DNA of 64,000 bases from Xiphophorus maculatus (GCF_002775205.1 NC_036461.1:12561015-12625014); one strand, 5' to 3'. Counted from the stretch's first letter, positions 1 to 20,560 are shown. The notes: generated from the letters alone by a model not told the origin. Numbers and translations: made by a program.

Positions 1-8307
<8,307 letters not shown>

Positions 8308-8470
8308 TTAGAGCTTCCCCGAATACAAATATATACTCAATTAGTGAAATAGTCCCGAAACAGTAAACAACCCGGTTCTTAATCGTACCTCAGTTTCCCC
8401 CGATTATTATAAGAGCTTCCGCAAATCCAGCTTCTTAGAATAAACCTCGAGAACTTCTTTAAAATCCCAC

Positions 8471-8606
8471 CTATGTTTGTATATATATTTTTTAATTTTG
8501 CTATTTTTTTAAAGGTTTGTGTTTAAGTATTTCTGCGTTTGTTTTTATTTAGATTTTGTAGATTTTATATTTTTTTATGCGTTTTTATTTTAAGTTTTTT
8601 TTTTCC
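8471..8606 (-). promoter_or_regulatory. A-rich 5' leader of pabpc4
   Basis: On the pabpc4 sense strand this stretch is a series of short A runs broken by single C, T or G bases (such as TAAAATAAAAACGCATAAAA). It lies in the predicted 5' UTR between the start tract at 8655 and the ATG at 8304. For PABPC1, A-rich leader sequences are known to bind PABP itself and repress its translation. That pabpc4 uses the same feedback here is inference. Confidence 0.6.
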
Positions 8607-8645
8607 TATAACGGTGAGTTGGACACTCACGGTCGTTTTGCGGCC

Positions 8646-8685
8646 GGGGAAAGAGACTGCGTGAGGAAAGCATGGACACTTTATA
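8646..8685 (-). promoter_or_regulatory. pabpc4 core promoter: TATA box plus TOP-like start
   Basis: On the minus strand a TATAAA occupies 8685-8680. Thirty bases after its first T comes CTCTTTCCCC (8655-8646), a C followed by nine pyrimidines, which is the form of a 5' terminal oligopyrimidine start site. PABPC1 mRNA is a known TOP mRNA. The predicted leader would be about 350 nt. The start site is inferred from spacing, not observed. Confidence 0.6.
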
Positions 8686-8690
8686 GAGAG

Positions 8691-10680
8691 TAGCGGTGCG
8701 GAGGAAATAGTGGTCAGGGTCAAACCTTGGATAGGAAAAACACACAGAGCATGCGTAGTGAAAGGGAGAGTGCACAGTGTAACTGCCCCCAACAGAGCCC
8801 AGCTCCCCACAGCGACGCCTGCGTTGGAATACAAACAAAAACTTTATACAGGAAAACCCAGCCGAGGTGAGTTCATTCTGCATGCGTCATAAGAATGCAT
8901 AACTTAATATACAGGAAAGAACAGGTGTTGCTATAAAATGCTTCGTTTCATACCTTATATCTAAAATTTCAGTAATTCAAATAGAGAAAATTGTCACATT
9001 TGCAGTGTTTATTTTTCACGATGGCTTAAAATGAAATTCTAATATTCCAGATAGAAACAGATTAAAGTTTGTAGCATATGCATTCATTTCCTTTTGCATG
9101 ACTTACAATGCGGGGCATTGTGAAGATAGTATCAAATGATGGAAAATCCAAGTTCCCCTCAAATGGAAAAAGCCAGTTATCATCAAAAATGCCTGAAAAA
9201 TCTTGAGGAAATGTGACAGAAAAGACTGAACAGCCATAATGTGCCAACGGTACAGTACAGACTTTGCTGTACTGTACCCATTGTGAGCCTCCTACTGGGC
9301 CAACAACTCTATGTGTCCTCAGGTCAGTGAGGCATTAGTAGATTGACAAGGCAGCAGAGGCAGGTGTTGGCAATCAAGCCAATGAGACTCCAAGACTTCT
9401 TTTTCTTGCATAACTGTCTTGCAGCCATCTTTGTATTTTCATCATTTATTTTGTAAAAAGGATCATTTACATCTGGTCATTCTAATACAGTCTTCTCATA
9501 TTATGCACTTGATTTCTAATCAGTCTCAATATGAATGAGAAAACTGTTTGATTCAGAATATTAGTATTTGTAAAATATATAAACAAAAAATCTAAACAAA
9601 GAAATAAACTGATTTCAGCAAACTTTTCTTTGGATTCCATTCCTCATTCCGATCATACAAAATATGGCTGTTAAAGACATTTTTTAATCGGGAATAACTT
9701 CTATCTGAACCAACATTAAAAAAAGAAAACATATAAGCCACACATAACATATAGGTATTATGTGTGTGGTTTTATTCTATCTTATAGAATAGAATGGAGT
9801 CAAAAAGAATACAATAGAAAAATCCTTTATCCATGAGATACTGTCTCATCATTTTGACCTAGTCATCTCATCTTATAACTATCTCACATTGTAGTATATT
9901 CAAGAGTTATGTTATACTGTACAAAGTCATTTTTTGCTTGTTTATATCACGTTAGCAGAAATAGGCTTCCATAATGAGATGACACACCAAACTGAGTGTA
10001 ATGTTGTAGTACTGCTTAACAAGGCCTGTAAATATGGTGGCTCTTTGGACAGTTTCTTCTTAGTTACAAAAATGTATAAAACCACTGATCCAGTTAAGGT
10101 TTTTGTCAGGTTTGACACCTATTAAAGACAAATTAAACAAACAGAGTTAGATTCTCTTTATCTCGTGAGGAGAACGGATAGAGATGTGTTTCCAGTCACA
10201 AATCTCCAGCCCCTCTGAAAACACATTTTTCCGCTCCTCTCTTTTGATTACTTTCGGAGTCCCTATCACAGAGAACACTGCAACTCCAAGGGGTGGGGGC
10301 AAAACACTTCATCACTTAGTTGCAGTGCTAATGACAATCACTAACTAAAACACATGTTATCTTGCACTAGATTATTCGTTTCCAGACACAGCAAGTTGTA
10401 CATCTTCACGGCGACGGTTTTATAGCTATCTAACAGGTCAAGGATGCAGAGGTTTCTGCTGAGCGATAACCCTGTTGAAAACAGTTGTCTCTGCTCTTCC
10501 TCAGAGAGGCCTTCTGAGAAAGGAATCAAAGTAATTCAACAACACAGAAACATTCTTTATGCTAAGATGAAACAAAACAAATAAAGGCATATAAGACAAG
10601 AACATTATAAATGCACATGAAATAACAAATATTTGATAATAATATATACAATTTACCTAACAGTTTTGTCTGTTGTTCTC
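8691..10680. other. Intergenic region between pabpc4 and tmem54
   Basis: The two genes are divergent. The part up to about 8900 is relatively GC-rich and probably belongs to the pabpc4 promoter. The rest is AT-rich, with a perfect 12-bp-arm inverted repeat at 9249-9278 and an isolated exon-like open frame on the minus strand at 10341-10511. I recognise no gene here. Confidence 0.5.
9249..9278. repeat. Perfect inverted repeat, 12-bp arms
   Basis: GGTACAGTACAG at 9249-9260 is the exact complement of CTGTACTGTACC at 9267-9278, with a six-base spacer. It may be a chance cruciform or a transposon-end relic; no flanking target duplication is evident. Confidence 0.7.
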
Positions 10681-10716
10681 AACTCTCTACCCGCAGCTGC
10701 AGCTTGTTAAACTGTT

Positions 10717-10726
10717 GTGGGCGGAG
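10717..10726 (+). promoter_or_regulatory. GC box upstream of tmem54
   Basis: GTGGGCGGAG, an Sp1/KLF-type motif, lies about 170 bp upstream of the tmem54 start codon in a locally GC-richer segment. The promoter role is inferred from position. Confidence 0.35.
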
Positions 10727-10894
10727 CTCCCGCTCAGGTAGGCAGTCGGGATCGCCTGTTTGTTCTCAGGTAACATTCAGTCACGGAAGTCAAAAAATAC
10801 ACCATCCCAGAACTGTGAAAAGCGCGTCGTCAGAAATGATTTTATCACAACTTTTCTAACAGCAGCTGTAATCTGAAGGGACGTAGAATCCATC

Positions 10895-12264
10895 ATGGTT
10901 AACTCAGGTATGTGAGCGAAGCTGGTGAGTGAAATTCTTTGGGAGCCTCAGAGGATTGATTGGTTTCGGTGTGAAATGTTTAGGTGTGGTCTTTGCACTT
11001 GGAAACCGTTGAAATGCCTGAAATCCAAATCTTGCCTTTTTCTCCTTCGGTTGATGGTTTTTAACCCTAAACCTGTTTCCTTTTAAAGCGCCACCTGTGA
11101 GAGAGTGAAGGTGTTCCTAAAGATTCAGGGAAGCTGTAATTTAATCTATATCGATTCTTTCGTCTGGTGCTTCTGCAACAAACATTTGGAGTGTCTGTGC
11201 TGGTTTCTTTTTCAGGCATCTTTGTTTTCACAATTACATCACTTAAGTGATCGTCATTGTTGTTGTGCTTTGTGTGTGTAAATGTATTATTTCTAAATGA
11301 TTCAGTAGGATTTGATAATATTTTTGTTTTACTCTACATGGTGCCGTGTTAGGATTCTATTTCAAGATTTTTATGCCTTTCCAATTCTCTTATTTTGTTC
11401 TCAAACTGGTCAGGTACTGAGTTGTAAAGCATACACACACACACACACACACACAAATAAAATGTCATCCGTCATCTTATTTCTGCAACAATGAATGTGA
11501 GAATGAACAAATAACTAACCTATTATCAATATACGTAGCTACATAAGCTTTAAAATAACAGCTATGGATATTTACTGTTTTGGTGAGATGCCAAACATTA
11601 TTATGATCAAAAACATTGCTTGTATTTTCACAGCCTTCACTCTCGAACGGAGAACCTGAGTATCTATCTGACACCAACTGACCCTTCAGGTCGGGTAGAT
11701 GTGGTGGTGGGTGTTTGAATCCCCCACACCTGAGGCAGAGTGTTTTTGTTCATGCTCACGGTCTGGTTACATGCCATCCCTCTGCAGTTGTTTTGCATTT
11801 TCTTCTGTTGAAACCACAGGACCATGCTCACAGCAGAGCTGTTGACATGGGTTTTATTTTTTATGTTGTGTATGCTGGATGTTTGCAATCCCAGCATTGA
11901 TTAAGGATAGTTGTGCAGTGCTTTTATAGGTTGCTCTGGTGCTGTAAATGATACCACTATTTATTTTTAAGTAGCTGCCATCAAATGAGTTTTAAACCAA
12001 AATGCATACATAATAAACTTGCATGGCTTTTTTGTGTAACACACTGGTTTACTGTTGAAATATTCTGCTTTTAAGCGATAATTAAAAAAAAAAAAAAAAA
12101 AAGTCTGACAATCCGAATGTTTTTCTCTGGATTCAACACCCCCCACTAATATTGGGAGGAGCAATAAGTGAGAGACTGGCTAGTTTTGTTTCTTCTTCTG
12201 AATGTACTCGATAAATCTTCAAATATTGAATTTTATTATGTGCTAAAGATTGATTTGTTTTAAC

Positions 12265-12296
<32 letters not shown>

Positions 12297-14620
12297 ATCA
12301 AACAGATTTTGTATGTATAAAAGTTGCTTCCACTTCCTGCAGGAATATGCTGCGCCAACCTCAAAGACAACAGAGCCCTAATGAAGATGGGGTTGACCCT
12401 GGTGCTGGTGGGCCACGTCAACTTTCTTCTGGGAGCCCTGGTGCATGGCGCCGTCCTCAGATATTTCATTGTTAAGATTAAGATCCGGACTCTTATATAC
12501 GCTGTGTCTAACGTCATTGCCATTGTGGAAGGTCTGATTGTACGTTGGTTTACACACACTGAAGTTTTTTCTTTTGTTTTTGTCATTAAATCTTTTGCTG
12601 CTGGAAGTAAATTAGTGGTTTTCATGTCAGGCATGATGTTTCTGCTTCCTTTCCTTCAGGGTATTATCAGCGGGATAGTTGCTATTGTCCTGTCTAAGAA
12701 CAAGAAAAACAAGACCCTGGTAAATACTTTTACCCTTAGCTTGCCCCACCTTCTCTAACCTCCTTCAGCCCACAAATGTTACACACATGGACATAATTGT
12801 TGACACTCCTCTGTTAAAGCTGCAGTAGGTAACATTTTACAATATGTCCTGACAGTACAATACAGATAATCTGTGAACAAATGGAGCTCCTCTGCCTTCA
12901 TGTAATTCTGCAATTTGCAGAAATACACCACTTGGTCAGAAACAACCAGTGAAAGGAGGAAGAGCTTTGCTCTGCAAATCATATTCGTGTACATGCTGCT
13001 TGCACCCCATCCCACTCTCTGCTGTGTCCTTCCCTAGAGTGGAACCTTCTATGAAGACTAGTGAAGCATGGCCATAGTTAAAGGTTTTTTGTTTATTGTT
13101 ATGTTGCCCATTTGTCATTAGCACAGCTGCAGCAAACCAAGCAGTGCATACACAAGCATGATTGGCAGTGCTATGACCTACCTCCCGTCTCTAACTGGTT
13201 GTTTCTCAATGGCACATTTCTGCAAATGCGGGTAGGACCACAAGGAGGAAGCAGATTTTTTCACAGATTACTTTTAAAAAAGGCAATATATGATTTTCAT
13301 TGATTAAATGTATGTTTTTATTTATTACTTTTGTCAGTTTCAAGTTATTTCAGTCGTTAAAGGGGGTGCCAAAAATCTTGTCTGTCTGCTCCTGTTAGAA
13401 TCTGTATGTGTTTGGAGATACAAAAGCGGTTTAAAGATGAAAGTGTCAGTACAATATGCTGATCTTTGACAGAACAAAAACGCATGTGTGCAATCTATTA
13501 CATTGCCTTTAAATATGAAGGTTTATGCCTAACAAATGCTCTTCTGACTCTGTTCCTCTGACAGATGTGGGTACTGTTGGTCTTCAGCATCCTGGCAGGT
13601 TTCCTAGGAATTGCTGCTGCCTCGGGATTGTCATATTCTTTAGTTAAAGCCATCATCCTCAGGAAAGAGCGTGTGCTAAAGAAATTCTGCAAATTCTTTG
13701 ATGAAACCCCTGACCCTGCGACCATCACAAACGAATGCCCCTTCGATCCTACTCGTATCTATGTAGGTACAATATTCACCCAAGTTTGATCAGTAACCCT
13801 TTATACTGAGATGAAATTGGTGTGTAAAAAACGTTGTCTTGTGTGTAAATTAAGGTAACCAGCATCATTCTTTGGATGCCTCTCATCTTAATGTGCATCG
13901 TGGAATCAGTGTTCACCTTTCGCTGTTTTGCTGCCTGCACATCCTTCCTGTACCTTTGTCCGTGCAGGAAGAAACCGCGCCAGGCAAGGAGGGTAAGGTC
14001 CTACCAGGTGTTCTGCATTTACTGCAGAGATCTTTGTGAATGCCATAATACTTTTGATGTTGTATTAAAGACTCCAGATCTGTGCAGGATTGGCCTTTTT
14101 TCAGTTTTTTTGACTTAGACTTACCTGCATAATATCAAGCAATAATGTTTTAGGTGTGTCTCTAATTAACTTTCTTTAGTGAAAACGTTGCTACATTTTA
14201 TTCATTTTTCAATCTGGAATAGAATGTGCAGTGTTCCCTATACACTTGTATGTATGTAATTTAAATTAAAACTAAAATTTGAGCTTTTCTTACTTTGCAT
14301 TCTTGTAATTAAAGTATAAGAATCATTAGTGTATTTCTGATGAATACACAATAACCAGCTTACACATTTGCTGCCCTGTCATTTTTTTTTTCTAGCATAT
14401 GTGAAAATTAAATGAAGTTGTCAATTCATAAAAATAAGGAATTATGGAATCAGATCATTGATTCATCCAAATTTAACTTGTTTTTTTCTTACACTTTCAG
14501 GTTAAAGTCCAGGAAAGGGCTGATACTCCACCGCCGTTTCTAGAGGAAGCAGCCGAAGAGCAACCTGCAGAGCAGGATGAACTGCTGCACGGCACAGAGA
14601 CGCTGAGTGACTGGGTCTAA
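10895..14620 (+). CDS. tmem54: TMEM54/KRTCAP3-family four-pass membrane protein
   Basis: Exons: 10895-10907, 12343-12539, 12660-12719, 13565-13762, 13855-13992 and 14501-14620 (241 codons, then TAA). Four hydrophobic segments are visible: about residues 21-45, 55-82, 91-120 and 160-190. The loop before the last segment carries the family signature CPFDPTRIY. The cytoplasmic tail is acidic and ends in SDWV. The start is a good-context ATG in a tiny first exon, and the phase matches exon 2. Function is poorly known; family members are small tetraspan proteins of epithelia. Residues such as LVGHVNFLLGA, the length (KRTCAP3 is about 240 aa) and the -WV ending look closer to KRTCAP3 than to mammalian TMEM54, but TMEM54 is the family member that sits near HDAC1 in mammals, so I use that name provisionally. 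Runs of 19 A and 27 T lie in intron 1. Confidence 0.85.
11433..11455. repeat. (CA)n microsatellite
   Basis: About 11 uninterrupted dinucleotide units in tmem54 intron 1. Confidence 0.9.
12819..13270. mobile_element. Possible non-autonomous DNA transposon
   Basis: This block in the intron between tmem54 exons 3 and 4 opens with TTAAAGCTGCAGTAGGTAAC, a phrase I associate with an abundant fish interspersed repeat, and closes in a run containing TTTAAAAAAGGC. It has no coding capacity. Terminal repeats are not clear enough to name a superfamily. Confidence 0.3.
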
Positions 14621-15707
14621 ACCAGAAAAAAACATTTTTCATCCAACTGAATAGGATGAAAAACTGAACAGAGAGAATCTGTTACAATTCAGATATTTTG
14701 ATATATCTGGACTTAAGTTAAAGCAGTTGCATTTTACTATTTATGCCCATTAGTGGCATATAATTTGATGGAATGCTTTTAAAAATGTTTTTATAATTTT
14801 TGTACCTTTTTAAAATCTGCCTCATGTACCTTCAGTTTAAATGTCCGTTTCATTGTAAAAAGAAAACTCGCATTTTCTATTCTTTAAAAAAAGATTTTAA
14901 TACAGTTGAAACCTCTGACAGGTTTTGTTCAATCAAAATGTTTAAAGAACTCACCTGTTTTCAGAATACGAATATATACACAAATCAATCGAGACATCTG
15001 GCTTTCCTTTTCAGTGAACTTAGTCGTCAACAGACAAGTTTGTTTAAAGAAATGTGTTCAAAATGTGATCTATTTAGTTTCAGAAAAATCCCTAAAGTTA
15101 TTGTGCAACTTAAAAGCACAAGCTAATTTAAGCAGAACTGTAAAATATGTATAGAAATATGCATCTTGTAAATTTTGGTGGACGAGTTGCATGTTTTCTA
15201 GAAAAGGGACACATTTTTCTACATTATTCTGCTACAACTCCAAAGGCACATAACACAAGGGGATCAAATGACAAAGACAATTGCCAAAATTAGTTAAATT
15301 ACATCCAAGTATATAAAATAGGCACATGCTAAGCCATTTTTACAGATATTTTCACAACTGGAAAAGCAAATATAGTAAATAAGAGAAATTCATACAAAAA
15401 AATACAGAAAAATACGTTTTCTGTCCAAACACGGAAAAGTTGAAAAGATTAAGAACAAATGGAAACCATTTAATCTCCACTGCCTTAAAATATACAGTTC
15501 TTTACCAGCTTTCACTGCAACAATCATTTAGAAAAAAAAACTTTAGGATCAGCTCTGATCTGATGTACTGTTGTCACAGGAAGTTCAGGACCTCAAGGTG
15601 TCTTGGGTTCCTCATTTGGCCTAAAGGATCCAGAGGAAGGAAATGATTAACACCTTCTGTTAGCTGCCTCCTGGCCATCATGGTCAATGTGATTGTGCTG
15701 TGTTTTC
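14621..15707. other. Tail-to-tail gap between tmem54 and hdac1
   Basis: The two genes converge here, so the stretch should hold both 3' UTRs. It is AT-rich. I see no canonical AATAAA for tmem54 and only ATTAAA-type candidates for hdac1 (around 15467-15473 on the minus strand), so the transcript ends may overlap. No other gene is visible. Confidence 0.5.
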
Positions 15708-18700
15708 TCACTTTGACGTGTCCATTTTTTCCTCCTCTGGTACCTTCTCTTCTTCTTTTACTTCTGTGACAGATTTGAAATGACTTACTCAATGACTTGA
15801 TTATTATTTAACAGGATGTGAGGATGACTACCTTTTGTTTCCTCTGTACTTTTCTTCTTCTCCTCTGTCTCCTTCTCTCCTTCGGTCTTGGTCCTTTTGG
15901 CTTTCTTGTAGCTGGCTGCATTCCTGCGACCGCCTTCGCCTTCGTCCTCCGAGTCCGAGAACTCTTCCTCGCACGCTATCCTTTTGTCGTGAGCGCGGAC
16001 TGGACGTTTATCAGAAGGGAGATGTGCATTAAGAGATGCTGCAGCTGGTTCTCCACAATAACAACTGCCTGAGAGCTGATGCAGAGTAAATGTGGAAGAA
16101 ACAGAAATGATTTTACTAGATATGCGTTTGTTTGGATCGTCCTCTTCGTCGCCACTGTCCTCCTGCACGGCGTCCTCTGGGATGGCTTGCATCTGGACTC
16201 CGGGGGCGTGAGGCAACATGCGCAGGTTCTCAAACAAGCGCTGCCTGTAGGGGGCGACACAGGAATAATTCAGCTCTAAGAAGTTCTCTGTTCTCTCTGG
16301 CCAAAACAAAACAAATACTCCAAATATAAAACGTGTTTCATGAACTCACTTGATCTTCTCCAGGTAGTCGTTTGTGTTCTGATTGGTCATATTGGAGGGG
16401 CTGATGTGCAACTTGAAGTCTGGTCCAAAGTACTCAAAGTAGTCATTGTATGGAAGCTCTGTCAGTTTGAGAGAAAATATTTACATAATATTTTATTATG
16501 TCATCTGGACATGAGCATCTGATTGGTTCATTCACAACATCTGAGTTGAATATTTTTAAGGGCCAACCTGAAACACACTGCTTCCTAGTGTGTATTTATG
16601 GGAAAACACTGAAGTACATCAAGAAATATAAAGCTTTACAGATTATTTTCTTATTACATACTCATTTATTTTACGTCTCCTCACACATACCCGGCATGTT
16701 TTGACATTGACACAATGAGTTCCATTGGTATATCACGTAAAACAATTGGGAGCAAAGAATTTCTAACAGGAAAAATTGCATACCATTGGGGATGGAGCTA
16801 TCTAGGGCCACAGCAGTCTCAAATGTCCAGCAACGGGCCACGTTCCGGATCGTATAGCCGCCTCCTCCCAGCATCAGCAGCGGCAGGTTGAAGCTCTTAA
16901 TGTACTCCACACACTTGGCATGGCCTAAGCAGACATAGTGGAAGAATAATATTAAAAAAAACAACAACATTCAAATGAGACTCTGCCTGTCTCATCTGAG
17001 TTTCATAATCTTGCCTTTAATGGTGAGGTTGAAGCAGCCCAGTCTGTCCCCTGACAGAGAGTCGGCTCCACACTGGAGGACCACAGCACTGGGCTGGTAC
17101 ATCTCCATCACCTTCGCCATGATCTACAGAAGAAAACAAAAACGCAACAGCGACACTCAATTATCATTTGTTTTATTTATTTTTTTTGCTTTGAAGAACA
17201 TCTACATTATGAATTTAACAGGACTTTATTAACTCACAGGTTTGAAAATGGCTTCATAGGACTCATCATCGATCCCATCCCTCAGTGGATAATTTACAGC
17301 ATAATATTTACCCTTTCCAGCACCAATATCCTTAAGAGAACAAGAAAAGCAGCATTTTACTATTACAGCCCTCTGACATGTTTACATGTACAGTTGTTAA
17401 AGCCATACCCTCAGGTCACCGGTGCCTGGGAAGTACTCTCCATACTTGTGGAAGGACACAGTCATAACACGATCTGTGGTGTAGAAAGCCTCCTCCACAC
17501 CGTCTCCATGGTGGATGTCAATATCTATATAGAGAACTCTCTGATGGTATCTATGAATAAGAAAATATGATTCAATTCCAACAGTTTTTATGCATGTTAT
17601 GTAGAATATTGTGACTGGAATCATAAGAAGCCGGAAATGTCATTATTACACACACTGAGTATCAACCTCTCTGTCACACTCACTTCAGTAACTCCAGGAT
17701 TGCCAGTACGATGTCGTTGACGTAGCAAAACCCAGAGGCTTCAGACTTTTTGGCGTGATGAAGCCCTCCGGCCCAGTTGATCGCGATGTCTGTCTGCTGT
17801 TTGTTCAACTTTACGGCACCGGCTGAAACACAGTGAGAAAGTGAGAATTTTAACTTTTCTAAAACAAAGGGGTACCGGACTTCTTCAAAGAAGATGGACT
17901 TACCGACGGAGCCTCCTGCTGAGAGCTGGCAGAACTCGAACAAACCATCGAAGACCGGACAGTCCTCACCCACATTAACTGCAAAACACAACACCAGAGA
18001 CATCCGTATTGTTCAGACCGGGAACAGCATCGGTCCTGAACAATCCAAACGCACTAAATATGCTACTAAAACGTTTTTTTGAGGTTGGTTTGCTTCAAAA
18101 CCAGCTTCATAGGTGGCATACGATACTTGTTACTTAATTTAGCGGCATGAACACAATCCATCCTCAGACACTCTGAAGGATCACCCACATGACCTGGAAG
18201 CATAAGTTATTCTCTTTCGTTACAATTTTTGTTCTGTTTTTTTTACTGAGTAATCTTACATTTCTCTAAATATTCTAAAGAATAACTTGTGTTTCTTTAG
18301 AATATTTAAATTTGTTATTAGAATTGTATGTATTTTAACCAAATAATCATGAGAAAATCTAGAAAATTCTGAGCAAATTATTTATTCTTACAAATTAATT
18401 ACTAATAAAAACACAGGCTTACTGATTTAGGGGCATTAAAATAATTTCACATCTCTGTGACCGGACTACACGTTTTTTTCTAATTACTCTAAAAAGGTTG
18501 AATGCAAGGAATAAATGGCTTTGTAAGATCTACTTTCTCTAAAGATAGTAAAGATAGTCAAGATGCATGTAAAAACAATAATGGAATAGAAAGATTTTGT
18601 TAGGTTTTCAGATGAAACTTACATCTCTGCATCTGTTTGCTGTATTCTGACATGTTGTCTGGCCTGATAGAGCGCAAGAACCTGATGTAATCATCACTGT

Positions 18701-19541
18701 GATACTTGGTCATCTCTTCTCCACTGGCTTTGTGTGGACGCTGCAACAACAAAGATAAAGTCATTGATTATATCCTGGGACAGAACCTCTCTGTACAACC
18801 AAGTAGCATAAACCCAGGTTGCTTAATTCCACATACATAGATCTCCATCTTTCTGTAGAGCCCATAGTTGAGCAGCAGGTTGTGGGTCATGCGGATTCGG
18901 TGAGGCTTCATGGGATGGCCCTGACCATAGTAGTAATTTCCAACATCACCTGAAATGAGAAAAAAAAACACAAAATCTGTCAGGAAATAAATGTCTGTTG
19001 AGATCTGCTCACTATCCTATCGGCGATACTAGAAATAGGGGAGGGAAATGATCTAAAGTTGCCTACTGGCTTTTTAACATCAGTTAACGTTGATTTGAGC
19101 ATTTCCAACAACAAACGCCAAACTTTCGAAGGTAGAAAAATGAGTCTTTTCCCAGTACAAACTAATTTTATTGACAATAACCGTGCATCATGTGTTAGCG
19201 CGCTAGCTGATTGGCTGGGTTTTTTTTTTTTTTTTTAAATCAAAGTATAAAAACCGCTTCAAAAATGCATAGAATTGTATTTGAAGAGCCATCTTTGGCT
19301 GTGGCCAAATCACGTTTTTAGAGTTTAAGCACACCAACATCTCAAAACTGAGGTGAGGAGTACAAGCTGCGTCTCAAGCTAGCTACGTTAGCTTAGGTTA
19401 GCAAGAGGTAAAATTGATAGATGCAAACTCTGTCGGATTTTATCAGTTATCGAGTCTACTTATGAAACTGCAACTATGAGTGCACTTACCATCATAGTAG
19501 TAGCAAACTTTTTTCTTTGTGCCTTGGGAGGTAAATGCCAT
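15708..19541 (-). CDS. hdac1: Histone deacetylase 1 (class I)
   Basis: Zinc-dependent lysine deacetylase, the catalytic core of Sin3, NuRD and CoREST complexes in the nucleus. Exons: 19490-19541, 18837-18949, 18623-18740, 17904-17978, 17684-17822, 17409-17550, 17238-17330, 17015-17123, 16784-16924, 16350-16458, 16117-16244, 15832-15999 and 15708-15763 (480 codons plus TGA; human HDAC1 has 482). Visible residues: charge-relay His141-His142 (GGLHHAKK), zinc ligands Asp177 and His179 (DIDIHHGDG) and the Asp in GADSLSGDR, and the catalytic Tyr in GGGGYTIRN. The tail carries the CK2-type acidic block [13 protein letters not shown], as in vertebrate HDAC1. The intron between exons 8 and 9 has a GC donor. 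The C terminus ends KMDTSK. HDAC2 is excluded by the [14 protein letters not shown] junction, which I recall from fish Hdac1, and by neighbouring lck. Confidence 0.97.
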
Positions 19542-19629
19542 TTTAGTCTTATTTTTTGGATGATTTTACCCACAGTGCAGGAGAGGAGACAACAGCGACA
19601 CGTTTGGTCAATGGGATGTCAGCAGCTGT

Positions 19630-19649
19630 CCATAGGGGGCGCCAGAGGG
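19630..19649 (+). promoter_or_regulatory. CTCF-like motif in the hdac1 promoter
   Basis: CCATAGGGGGCGCCAGAGGG fits the CTCF core (CC-N-N-AGGGGGCGC) closely and lies about 90 bp upstream of the hdac1 start codon. Occupancy cannot be judged from sequence. Confidence 0.4.
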
Positions 19650-20394
19650 ACACAAAACGATTTCACTCAGAGATGAATCTACGTTTACTACGTGCATAAA
19701 TAGTCTGTGCTTTCTACCTCCACCTTTGCATCTAACAGATAACATTGCATCTTTTACTGTTTACATTTCTTAACCTGAAAATGTTGAGGTATGCTAAGCA
19801 CGTATCCTGGGAGAAGCTCTGTTTACATTCCACAGAGAAATATTTGTGGGTTCTGTGCATTGCTCTTATGCCTCATAATCTAGTACAAAATTTGCCACTT
19901 TCAGGCATAGTAGCAAAATATGTCAAGTCATAGATCATTTCAGTACACTCAAAATTGTTGTTTTTTCTGTAATCTTTTAAAAAATGGTTATTTTTGATCA
20001 CTGTAAGCATGTCTTTCCTGCACAGGTGGATATAGTAACTTGATACAATTACTTATTTACTCAAATTATGTTTCTCCATCTGATGGCATCATCAGTTACT
20101 CAGTATTTAAGTAGATTTTTAAACAAAATACATTTTAATTCCAACTTAAGTCATTTATTGGATGACTACTTTCTATTTTTTATTGAGTAAAAATATATTG
20201 AAGTAGTTTGACTCTTAACTTGATTACAATTTCTGGGTGCTTTACTTAACAATTTTGTCTCATAGAAACCACTTTACCTCTGCCTATTTATCTATTTTCA
20301 ATTACTCTTCCTCTTTTGAGGTACCTTGTTCATCGAGTAAAAGTATTTAAGGGTCTTCTTTAATCTAAGTTCATGAACCATAGCTACAGTATAT

Positions 20395-20560
20395 TATTAT
20401 ATTGATCAAAATGACATCTGAAGGTAAAAAGGGGAAGCTTCAAAGCTTGAGAAGCAAATGTGAAGCACAGGGGCAGCGTCATGTTGTCTAAGTGTTTTAC
20501 AGGATGGATTGATTCACTTCACAAAATAGATAGGAAAACACTTCTGACTTAAAAAAAATA
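20395..20560 (+). mobile_element. Tc1-like relic of another subfamily
   Basis: GGGCAGCGTCATGTTGT, GTGTTTTACAGGATGGA and CACTTCACAAAATAGAT follow one another as in the Sleeping Beauty-type branch of fish Tc1 transposases. Only this internal piece is recognisable. Confidence 0.5.

Noticed and set aside
16244-16260. Second CTCF-like match (CCTGTAGGGGGCGACAC), and a third at 22990-23009
   Set aside because: Both fall on the CTACAG/CTGTAG acceptors of minus-strand exons, so the match is partly explained by splice-site sequence.
15818-16329. Plus-strand open frames over the hdac1 3' exons
   Set aside because: They mirror the acidic, repetitive coding sequence of hdac1 on the other strand; the minus-strand exons carry the conserved HDAC1 tail.
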